Assembly: GCA_003232595.1 (NCBI GenBank)
Contig: QIIJ01000566.1
Span: 1-5,097 of the forward strand
Direction: 5' to 3'
DNA length: 5,097 nt
From: Aurantimonadaceae bacterium
GTDB taxonomy: Bacteria; Pseudomonadota; Alphaproteobacteria; Rhizobiales; Rhizobiaceae
Part shown: positions 1-5,097 of the stretch, piece by piece
Layout of the letters: every line of letters begins with the position of its first letter
How positions within the stretch are numbered: the first letter of the stretch is position 1
Translations under genes and position numbers: made by a program
Notes under the pieces: generated by a model
Told to the model about the DNA's origin: nothing
Database searches by the model: none
What the model saw: only the letters and a program-made list of their open reading frames with translations

Positions 1-572
1 TGGCACAAATCGCCAATCCGCGTGATGCCAAAAAGTATGGTATAGAAACGATTTACCAGACTCTGGCTCTGGCAGACAATCTTGATGCGGCTGCAAATCT
101 GTTTTTGGGTCGTGAATTGCGTACCCGTTGGGGCACTCTTGATGATGCTGCGATGGAATCCGAAACCCGCAAAGTGATGGGAAGGCTGAATCCGCGCTTT
201 GAAAAATTCAAGGATCCGGTCAAGGCCCTTTCCGGTGGTCAGCGACAGTCCGTTGCTATCGCGCGCGCCATTCTTTTTAATGCCCGAATTTTGATTATGG
301 ACGAACCAACCGCCGCCCTTGGCCCTGAAGAAACAGCCCAGGTTGCTGAATTAATCATACAATTGAAAAAAGACGGCATCGGTATTTTTCTGATCAGCCA
401 TGACATCGAAGACGTGTTTGAACTGGCGGATCGTGTTGCAGTCATGAAAAATGGTGCCATTGTCGGCACAGCGAGCACGAATGATGTGACCAAGGATGAC
501 GTTCTGGGAATGATAATTCTTGGCAAGTGTCCCGATGCTGCCATTCCTGGACCGGGTGCCATTCAATCCTGA
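1..572 (+). CDS. Sugar-type ABC transporter ATP-binding protein (CUT2/FrcA-like), 3' part only
   Basis: This is the C-terminal 189 residues of an ABC ATPase. The frame is open from the first full codon at position 3, so the gene begins upstream of the window. In visible-residue numbering: Q-loop Gln at 19 (IYQTLAL), signature LSGGQRQ at 76-82, Walker B RILIMDE at 95-101 followed by PTAALGPEE, and switch histidine at 133 (ISHDIEDVF). The LFLGREL block after the Q-loop and PTAALG after Walker B are typical of the single-domain ATPases of ribose/xylose/fructose-type (CUT2) importers such as FrcA. Family members are about 250-260 residues, so roughly 70 residues including Walker A are missing upstream. 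It would act on the inner face of the cytoplasmic membrane with a CUT2 permease and a periplasmic sugar-binding protein, probably encoded upstream. It is not a partner of the operon that follows, which has its own two ATPases. The exact sugar cannot be told. Confidence 0.93.
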   Translation, partial: AQIANPRDAKKYGIETIYQTLALADNLDAAANLFLGRELRTRWGTLDDAAMESETRKVMGRLNPRFEKFKDPVKALSGGQRQSVAIARAILFNARILIMDEPTAALGPEETAQVAELIIQLKKDGIGIFLISHDIEDVFELADRVAVMKNGAIVGTASTNDVTKDDVLGMIILGKCPDAAIPGPGAIQS

Positions 573-592
573 ATAATTCCACACTGCAAAAC

Positions 593-619
593 TTGTTTGT
601 ACGCATACAAACATATACG
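593..619 (+). promoter_or_regulatory. Candidate sigma-70-like promoter of the five-gene import operon
   Basis: TTGTTT at 593-598 could serve as a -35 box and TATACG at 614-619 as a -10 box, with a short 15-nt spacer. TACGCT at 616-621 would give 17 nt but matches the consensus less well. Transcription would begin near 626, leaving a leader of about 95 nt before the ATG at 722. The palindrome at 594-613 fills the spacer, so a bound repressor would block RNA polymerase. The rest of the gap (626-708) shows no other convincing signal. Confidence 0.25.
594..613. promoter_or_regulatory. Near-perfect 20-bp palindrome, probable repressor operator
   Basis: TGTTTGTACGCATACAAACA has 8-bp perfectly complementary arms (594-601 and 606-613). 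Of the two central pairs, one matches, so 18 of 20 positions are symmetric. It lies about 110 bp before the binding-protein start and overlaps the best promoter candidate of the gap. The GT-N6-AC core within TTTGTA...TACAAA resembles operators bound by GntR-family (FadR/FCD-type) dimeric regulators, which are common controllers of catabolic transport operons. That family assignment is inference, and no regulator gene is visible here. An alternative is a weak terminator stem for the upstream gene, but the arms are AT-rich and the T-run (621-625) does not directly follow the stem. Confidence 0.55.
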
Positions 620-708
620 CTTTTTAGCCAGACCCTACAAAAAGTCGGGCGCCTTACAGGATTGCCGCTCTTGCACAACTCTGTTGGCCGCGACACAAAT
701 GGAATTTT

Positions 709-714
709 GGGAGG
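709..714 (+). promoter_or_regulatory. Ribosome binding site that fixes the binding-protein start
   Basis: GGGAGG ends 7 nt before the ATG at 722. This strong Shine-Dalgarno match, and the Tat signal that begins directly at this ATG, select 722 over the in-frame GTG at 527 further upstream. Confidence 0.85.
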
Positions 715-721
715 AATTATC

Positions 722-811
722 ATGAGGAAACAAACCAGGCGCCAGTTTTTGGGTACAAGTGCGGCAGCAACAGCGACATTTGCGTTTCCAATGCCGGCAA
801 TTCTTGCAGCT
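722..811 (+). other. Tat signal peptide of the binding protein
   Basis: Residues 1-30 read as a short basic n-region with the twin-arginine motif TRRQFLG (R6, R7, F9, L10), a weakly hydrophobic Ala/Thr-rich core, and AILAA just before ENITIG. Cleavage is probably after A29 or A30. The match to S/T-R-R-x-F-L-K is good apart from Gly in the last position. Confidence 0.75.
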
Positions 812-1888
812 GAAAACATAACGATCGGCGCGGTGCAGCCTTTTAGTGGCGGGCTGGAACTATTTGGCAACCAGGCAAAACTTGGTCTCGAACTGGCGAT
901 GAAGGAAATCAATGATGCCGGTGGAATCATGGGTTCCAAAGTAGAAATCAAATACGAAGACAATAAAACAGATCCCAAAACCTCGGTGGAACGAACAACA
1001 TCGCTGATCCGCCGCGACAATGTGCTGGCGATATCCGGGCCAATCACGTCAAGTGCTCGCGATGCCATGACACCGATGATCAACCGCATGAAAACACCTC
1101 TGCTGTATGCCACCAACTATGAGGGTGGGGCATGCAGTCGATATCTGTTTGGTTTCAACACGGTGCCCAATCAGGAACTGGAAAAACTGGTGCCCGCCAT
1201 GTTTAAAAATGCCGGCAACAGTTTTTATATGTTTGGTGCAGACTATGTTTGGCCACAAAAAATGTTTGAAGCAGCTGAAGGCCTCGTCACTTCCATGGGT
1301 GGCACGGTATCCGGCAAGGAATTCACGCCGTTTGGTGTTAAGGAATTTGCACCGGTTATCCGTCGCATCAAGGATTCCGGTGCCAAAGTTCTCCTGTTTG
1401 CACTTCCTGGCGCTGACAGCATCACTTTCATCAAACAGGCAGAAGACTTTGGCCTGTTTGAGGATGTAACCGTCGGGTTTCTCGGATTTGCAGAAACCTA
1501 TCTCGGGGCGTTCGGTGAGGGCAAGGGCCAGAATATGTGGGTGACCGTACCTTTTGTTGCCTCCAGCAAAGATGCAGCCACCGTTGATTTTGTCAGCCGC
1601 ATTCAGGCTGCGGCTGGCAAGGATGTGCCAATTTCCCACTATGTCATGACTCATTATAACTCGCTTATTGCGGTCAAAGGTGCGCTTGAAAAAGCCGGAA
1701 AAATTGACCGGGAGTCCTTGATTGACGGCATGGAGGGTCTCACCATCAAAACTCCGACTGGTGACACGGTTATTGGTGCAAAAGACCATCATGTGACCAT
1801 GAATATGTTCCTGGCAAAAACCGAGGGGACAGGGCTTGCAACTGTCGAAGCACTTGGGCAGCTTGCGCCAAAGGCCGGTTGCGCCTGA
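722..1888 (+). CDS. HAAT-family ABC transporter substrate-binding protein, UrtA/AmiC-like, Tat-exported
   Basis: A 388-residue periplasmic binding protein of the Liv/Urt type (type I fold, two lobes). Residues 1-30 form a twin-arginine signal (TRRQFLG at 5-11, then an Ala-rich stretch ending near AILAA). The mature start shows the family pattern ITIGAVQPFSGG, then ELAMKEINDAGGIMGSK. Blocks resembling UrtA and the amide sensor AmiC are YEGG at 133-136, PNQ at 149-151, GADYVWPQKMFEAAEG, ISHYVMTHYNSL, and a C-terminal PTGDTVIGAKDHHVTMNMF with DHH at 355-357. These favour urea, short-chain amides or a related small ligand over branched-chain amino acids, but the ligand is not proven. Only two cysteines occur, at 138 and 387. 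It is the first gene of the operon, with a strong ribosome site, and ends 18 nt before the first ATPase gene. The call as a HAAT binding protein is firm; the substrate is not. Confidence 0.93.
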   Translation: MRKQTRRQFLGTSAAATATFAFPMPAILAAENITIGAVQPFSGGLELFGNQAKLGLELAMKEINDAGGIMGSKVEIKYEDNKTDPKTSVERTTSLIRRDNVLAISGPITSSARDAMTPMINRMKTPLLYATNYEGGACSRYLFGFNTVPNQELEKLVPAMFKNAGNSFYMFGADYVWPQKMFEAAEGLVTSMGGTVSGKEFTPFGVKEFAPVIRRIKDSGAKVLLFALPGADSITFIKQAEDFGLFEDVTVGFLGFAETYLGAFGEGKGQNMWVTVPFVASSKDAATVDFVSRIQAAAGKDVPISHYVMTHYNSLIAVKGALEKAGKIDRESLIDGMEGLTIKTPTGDTVIGAKDHHVTMNMFLAKTEGTGLATVEALGQLAPKAGCA

Positions 1889-1906
1889 AGGACGTAATTC
1901 ACTGCC

Positions 1907-2605
1907 ATGGCATTCCTCGAGATTCGGGCCCTGATCAAGAATTTCGGGGCTCTTATGGTTATCGACAACCTTGATCTGGTTCTTGAGCCAGGAGAGTTGT
2001 TGTGTATCATCGGCCCCAATGGCTGCGGAAAAACTACGCTTTTTAACCTCATTTGTGGTGAGTTGAGACCAGACGGTGGTGATATCCGTTTCGAGGAACA
2101 GGATATTTCCCTGTTGAAGCCGTTTGCTGTGGCACAACACGGAATTGTCCGCAAATTTCAGGTGCCGGCGATTTATGAGGAGTTGAGTGTATCGGAAAAT
2201 CTTGCTGTTGCCGCAAAAACACGAAACCCCGATCTTTCCATTCTTGGTGAAATCGGCCTTCTTGAACGGGCAAAAGACCAGGCTGGTATTCTTTCCCATG
2301 GTGAAAAACAGTGGCTGGAGATCGGCATGGTGCTTGCCACCAGTCCCCGGCTTGTTTTGCTGGATGAACCCACAGCAGGCATGACCCGCAGCGAAACCGC
2401 GCGCACGGTCGCGCTGATTAGTCAAATTCATCGGGAACGCCAACTTTCGATGATTATGATTGAGCATGACATGCGATTTGTTGAGGCGCTTAATTGTGAT
2501 GTTGCAGTGATGATGGAGGGGCAAATTATCTCCCGTGGCTCCTACGATAAAGTTTCAAAACTGGATGTGGTCAGGGAGGCATATCTTGGCGCTGCCCCTG
2601 CTTGA
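1907..2605 (+). CDS. HAAT-family ABC transporter ATP-binding protein, UrtD/LivG-like
   Basis: A 232-residue ATPase on the cytoplasmic face of the importer. Motifs in order: Walker A GPNGCGKT at 36-43, Q-loop Gln85 (VRKFQVP), signature LSHGEKQ at 129-135, Walker B LVLLDE at 149-154 with PTAGMTRSET after it, and switch His187 (MIEHDM). RKFQ, LSHGEKQWLEIGM and DEPTAGMT are the hallmarks that separate UrtD-type ATPases of urea/amide importers from LivG. The catalytic set is complete. The stretch from Q-loop to signature is only 44 residues, against roughly 60 or more in UrtD and LivG as I recall them, so the helical subdomain is shortened without loss of the core. The ATG at 1907 follows AAGGA (1888-1892) at a rather long 14-nt spacing, overlapping the previous stop codon. 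The 3' end overlaps the next gene by 20 bp. It probably forms a heterodimer with the following ATPase. Confidence 0.93.
   Translation: MAFLEIRALIKNFGALMVIDNLDLVLEPGELLCIIGPNGCGKTTLFNLICGELRPDGGDIRFEEQDISLLKPFAVAQHGIVRKFQVPAIYEELSVSENLAVAAKTRNPDLSILGEIGLLERAKDQAGILSHGEKQWLEIGMVLATSPRLVLLDEPTAGMTRSETARTVALISQIHRERQLSMIMIEHDMRFVEALNCDVAVMMEGQIISRGSYDKVSKLDVVREAYLGAAPA
2573..2579 (+). promoter_or_regulatory. Ribosome binding site that selects a TTG start for the second ATPase
   Basis: AGGGAGG lies inside the end of the preceding ATPase gene and stops 6 nt before the TTG at 2586. No ATG lies in frame between here and the first conserved residues (LLEIDRLVCGYEGG), and the GTG at 2535 lacks such a site. 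Confidence 0.75.
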
Positions 2606-3284
2606 GATTGACCGGCTTGTCTGTGGCTATGAAGGGGGTGTTGTTCTTGAGCAACTCTCCCTGCAGGTTGGGGAAGGTGAGGTTCTGGCTGTTCTGGGCC
2701 GCAATGGCGTTGGCAAGACGACCCTTCTCAAGACCATTATGGGGCTTGTTGCGACCAGCTCTGGCAGGGTCGTTTTTAGTGGGCAATCTATCAGTAATCT
2801 GGAACCCTACCAGATTGCCAGAAAAGGAATTGGTTACGTGCCACAGGGTAGGGAAATATTTGCTGAATTCACTGTTCTTGAAAATCTTGCCATGGGTAAT
2901 CTCGGGACGGACGACTTTAGCGATGTTTTTAAACTGTTTCCGGTGCTTGAGCAGCGCCAATCGTCCCAAGCCGGAACATTTTCCGGAGGCCAGCAGCAGC
3001 AACTGGCAATTGCGCGCGCGCTGGTTGCCCGGCCAAAATTGTTGTTGCTTGATGAACCGCTGGAAGGATTGCAACCTTCCATAGTCAGCGAAATTTCCGA
3101 AATCCTCAAACATATCACAAGTACCATGAATATGGGCATTTTGCTGGTTGAACAGAATATCGATATGGTATTTTCTATTGCTGAACGTTGCATTTTTATC
3201 GAGGGTGGCAGCGTTGAACGGGATCACACGGTTGCTGAATTGCGGGAGAACCCGCGTATTATCGAGGGTTATCTGGGCATCTGA
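2586..3284 (+). CDS. HAAT-family ABC transporter ATP-binding protein, UrtE/LivF-like
   Basis: With the TTG start chosen here the protein has 232 residues, the usual UrtE/LivF length, and begins MALPLLEIDRLVCGYEGG. Motifs: Walker A GRNGVGKT at 38-45, Q-loop Gln87 in YVPQGREIF, signature FSGGQQQQ at 132-139 (Phe for the usual Leu), Walker B LLLLDE at 152-157, then PLEGLQPSIV. EGLQP resembles the EGIQP of UrtE. The switch position holds Gln190 (LLVEQNIDMVF) instead of His, which is normal for the LivF/UrtE branch. It should pair with the UrtD-like ATPase to drive import. An in-frame GTG at 2535 would add 17 residues, including unlikely sequence with three Trp/His-rich positions, and has no clear ribosome site. 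The start overlaps the previous gene by 20 bp and the stop sits one base before the next start, which indicates translational coupling. Confidence 0.92.
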   Translation: MALPLLEIDRLVCGYEGGVVLEQLSLQVGEGEVLAVLGRNGVGKTTLLKTIMGLVATSSGRVVFSGQSISNLEPYQIARKGIGYVPQGREIFAEFTVLENLAMGNLGTDDFSDVFKLFPVLEQRQSSQAGTFSGGQQQQLAIARALVARPKLLLLDEPLEGLQPSIVSEISEILKHITSTMNMGILLVEQNIDMVFSIAERCIFIEGGSVERDHTVAELRENPRIIEGYLGI

Positions 3285-3285
3285 T

Positions 3286-4149
3286 ATGGCGGTATTTGCA
3301 ACTCTCATTCTTGATGCATCGAACTATGTGTTGATCCTTGTGTTGGTGGCGCTGGGTCTGGCGATTGTGTTCGGGTTGATGAATGTCATCAACATGGCTC
3401 ATGGTGAATTCCTTATGCTTGGTGCCTATACGGTGCTGGTTGTAGAAAATGTTGGGGGTAGCTACTGGCTTGGTCTGATACTGGCACCTGTCGTGGTCGG
3501 GCTTATCGGTCTGTTGATCGAGGAAGTTGTTATCAGTCGCATCTATCATCGTTTTCTTGATACAATCCTTGCCACCTGGGGGATTTCTCTGCTGCTGAAA
3601 CAGGCGATTGTGCTTGGTTTTGGTCCTGCTTCGTTTTCGGTCTCCACGCCGCTTGATACCAGTGTTGTGCTCTTTGGTGCACCTTACCCTGTGCTGCGAC
3701 TATTCATCATGGCGGTTTCCCTGGTTGTCGTGGTTTTCACTTTCTGGCTGTTTTTCAAAACCCGGTTTGGACTGGCTGCCCGTGGTGTGATTGCCAATCG
3801 CGATATGGCGAGCTGTCTTGGCATTAATACCAGGCTGCTCGACCGGTTGACATTTTCCTACGGGGCAGCTCTCGCCGGTCTTGCTGGCGCGGTGCTTGCG
3901 CCTCTGATATCCATTGATCCGCAAATGGGACTTGGTTTTCTGGTGCCTGCATTTCTTTCCATCCTTGTTGGTGGACTTGGTACTATTACCGGGCCGATAA
4001 TCGGCGCCGGGCTGGTTGGTGCAACCGATAATCTAACCGCCACTCTTTTCTCACCAGTCTGGGCGCAACTTGTGGTGTTTGTTGCAGCAATCATTGTGAT
4101 CAGGCTGTTTCCTCGTGGTCTGGTATATTCCAGGGGCAGGGAACTTTGA
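3286..4149 (+). CDS. HAAT-family ABC transporter permease, LivH/UrtB-like
   Basis: A 287-residue, very hydrophobic inner-membrane protein with about eight predicted membrane spans by eye. The family hallmark GLMNVINMAHGEFLMLGAY lies at 30-48. A cytoplasmic coupling loop of EAA type lies at 162-180 (GLAARGVIANRDMASCLGI), where the ATPases would dock, followed by FSYGAALAGLAGAVLAP. VGGLGTITGPIIGAG at 228-242 is the conserved late span. The protein ends shortly after LFPRGL, as family members do. The ATG at 3286 is one base after the previous stop. Upstream in-frame starts (TTG at 3148) would read through the conserved end of the ATPase gene and are rejected. The ribosome site is weak (GAGGG at 3264-3268, 17 nt away), so translation probably depends on coupling. 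It forms the membrane channel with the next permease. LivH/UrtB membership is firm; substrate is inferred from the operon only. Confidence 0.93.
   Translation: MAVFATLILDASNYVLILVLVALGLAIVFGLMNVINMAHGEFLMLGAYTVLVVENVGGSYWLGLILAPVVVGLIGLLIEEVVISRIYHRFLDTILATWGISLLLKQAIVLGFGPASFSVSTPLDTSVVLFGAPYPVLRLFIMAVSLVVVVFTFWLFFKTRFGLAARGVIANRDMASCLGINTRLLDRLTFSYGAALAGLAGAVLAPLISIDPQMGLGFLVPAFLSILVGGLGTITGPIIGAGLVGATDNLTATLFSPVWAQLVVFVAAIIVIRLFPRGLVYSRGREL
4132..4142 (+). promoter_or_regulatory. Ribosome binding site supporting a TTG start for the second permease
   Basis: Two purine blocks, AGGGG (4132-4136) and AGGGA (4138-4142), precede the TTG at 4146 by 9 and 3 nt. The first is well spaced. TTG overlaps the TGA stop of the first permease in the tetramer TTGA (4146-4149), the equivalent of the common ATGA junction. 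Confidence 0.6.
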
Positions 4150-5097
4150 ATCCAGGCCTGCAAATTATCCGAAATATCGGGGCTGAACAGCTGATTGCTC
4201 TGGTGTGTCTGGTCTTCTTTCTGCTGTTGCCAGGCTTTGTTGCCGAGTGGCGGGTAAGTGAATTTTCAATCTATTTCACCTATGGGTTATTTGCCGTTTC
4301 CCTTGCATTTGTCTGGGGTCATTGTGGGTTGTTAAGCCTCGGACAGGCTGTGTTTTTCGGGGTCGGAGCCTATGCCATGAGTATTGTTACACTTGGCAAG
4401 ATTCCGGGAATGGACGGATTTATTTCAACCTGGGCTGGCCTCGCCTTTGCGGTCATCATTGCGGCCCTGTTTGCCAATCTACTCGGTCGTTTTCTGTTTT
4501 CCGCGCCTCGATTGCAGGGGGCATTTTTTGGCATTGTCATGCTCGCTGTGGCTTTTGTTGTTGAACGTTTGGCGATCAACTGGAGCTATATTGGCGGCCT
4601 CAACGGTCTGATCAATATTCCCCCGATCAATCTTGGCCTTAACGGGGACGGTGAGGAAATCTGGCAATCTCTGCCAGTCTACTATATTGCACTATTGACA
4701 TTAGCTTTTTGCCTTATTGCATTAATGTTATTGATGAAAAGCAATTTTGGACTGGCGCTCCAGGCAACCCGTATGCACGAGGTGCGCACTCGAGCACTTG
4801 GATATGATACGGTGGCGCTCAAGATCCGGGCTTTCACCATTGGAGGGGCGGTTGCGGGACTTGCCGGGGCGATGTTTGTTACCCAATTCAATTTTGCATC
4901 ACCGGCCCTGATCGGATTTACCCTTTCTGCCGAAGTTCTGATCTGGGTGGCGGTTGGCGGTCGCTACTATCTTGTTTCGGCTGCTCTGGGCGCGATTTTT
5001 GTACGAATGATTGAAAGCACATTTTCATCATTCATGGGCGATTACTGGTTGCTGATTCTGGGCAGTCTCTTTGTTCTTGTGGTTATGTATTTGCCGC
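4146..5097 (+). CDS. HAAT-family ABC transporter permease, LivM/UrtC-like, 3' end beyond window
   Basis: The frame is open from TTG at 4146 to the window end, giving 317 residues with no stop. It begins MNPGLQIIRNIGAEQLIALV and has a first membrane span at about 16-32. The LivM/UrtC signature GHCGLLSLGQAVFFGVGAYA lies at 58-77 (UrtC proteins show LLSLGHGVFF here). GGLNGL at 150-155 is the conserved loop before a periplasmic segment, FGLALQATRMHEVRTRALGY at 201-220 is the coupling loop, and AGLAGAMF follows. The window stops at VVMYLP, where relatives continue with an RGL-type motif, so probably only 10-40 residues are missing. The next possible in-frame start, GTG at 4203, falls within the first membrane span and is unlikely. 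It is the second half of the membrane channel. An ATG-only gene finder would probably start it at 4377 and lose the signature block. Confidence 0.92.
   Translation, partial: MNPGLQIIRNIGAEQLIALVCLVFFLLLPGFVAEWRVSEFSIYFTYGLFAVSLAFVWGHCGLLSLGQAVFFGVGAYAMSIVTLGKIPGMDGFISTWAGLAFAVIIAALFANLLGRFLFSAPRLQGAFFGIVMLAVAFVVERLAINWSYIGGLNGLINIPPINLGLNGDGEEIWQSLPVYYIALLTLAFCLIALMLLMKSNFGLALQATRMHEVRTRALGYDTVALKIRAFTIGGAVAGLAGAMFVTQFNFASPALIGFTLSAEVLIWVAVGGRYYLVSAALGAIFVRMIESTFSSFMGDYWLLILGSLFVLVVMYLP

Noticed and set aside
594..625. Rho-independent terminator for the upstream sugar ATPase gene
   Set aside because: The stem is AT-rich and the run of T (621-625) begins 7 nt after it, unlike a typical GC-rich stem with adjoining T-run. 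It remains a weak alternative.
671..700. Second promoter with TTGCAC at 671-676 and ACAAAT at 695-700
   Set aside because: The -10 box matches the consensus at only three positions, and the start of transcription would fall almost on the ribosome site.
527..721. 65-codon N-terminal extension of the binding protein from GTG 527
   Set aside because: It would overlap the upstream ATPase gene and place the Tat signal internally. The ATG at 722 has a strong ribosome site and starts the signal directly.
1886..1909. Possible read-through fusion of binding protein and first ATPase, which share a frame
   Set aside because: Two in-frame stops, TGA at 1886 and TAA at 1895, separate them, and such a periplasm-cytoplasm fusion would make no sense.
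1049..2524. Long antisense open frame of 491 codons opposite the binding protein and first ATPase
   Set aside because: Both sense genes use the same forward frame, so one antisense frame stays open across both. The translation is rich in His, Lys, Cys and Asn with no recognisable domain, and there is no ribosome site.
3148..3285. N-terminal extension of the first permease from TTG 3148
   Set aside because: This stretch encodes the conserved C-terminus of the second ATPase in another frame, and the extension lacks family sequence.
2571..3308. Antisense open frame of 245 codons opposite the second ATPase
   Set aside because: It mirrors a well-supported ATPase gene, has no family resemblance and looks like a coding shadow.
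1..5097. CRISPR arrays, insertion sequences, tRNA or rRNA genes, phage genes
   Set aside because: No repeated units, terminal inverted repeats, transposase or RNA-gene patterns were seen. Nearly all of the window is ABC-transporter coding sequence.

Overview
The window is a co-directional (+ strand) stretch of ABC-importer genes from a Gram-negative bacterium, most likely an alphaproteobacterium of moderate GC content. This is inferred from the Tat-type signal on the binding protein, the single-domain sugar ATPase and the style of the proteins. The genus cannot be read from the sequence.

Layout. Positions 1-572 hold the 3' end of a sugar-type (CUT2 / FrcA-like) ABC ATPase whose Walker A lies upstream of the window. 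A 149-bp gap (573-721) follows, the only sizeable non-coding stretch. It carries a near-perfect 20-bp palindrome (594-613) that overlaps a candidate promoter and resembles a GntR-type operator. From 722 to the end runs a tightly packed five-gene operon for one HAAT-family (Liv/Urt) importer: a Tat-exported substrate-binding protein (722-1888), a UrtD/LivG-like ATPase (1907-2605), a UrtE/LivF-like ATPase (2586-3284), a LivH/UrtB-like permease (3286-4149) and a LivM/UrtC-like permease (from 4146, cut by the window end). Two genes appear to start at TTG inside or across the end of the gene before them.

How it works. The binding protein captures a small ligand in the periplasm and delivers it to a channel made of the two permeases. 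The two ATPases dimerise below the channel and power import. Sequence traits point to the urea/short-chain-amide branch (UrtA/AmiC-like blocks in the binding protein, LSHGEKQWLEIGM in the first ATPase, EGLQP after Walker B in the second) rather than to classical branched-chain amino acid importers. No urease, amidase or other catabolic gene lies in the window to fix the substrate.

Unusual points are the gene order (binding protein, two ATPases, then two permeases), a UrtD-like ATPase with a shortened helical region, the operator-like palindrome, and a binding protein with only two cysteines placed so that they could tie its C-terminus to lobe I. I found no mobile element, CRISPR array, RNA gene or evidently new system. 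The window looks like an ordinary transport locus with a few features worth checking.
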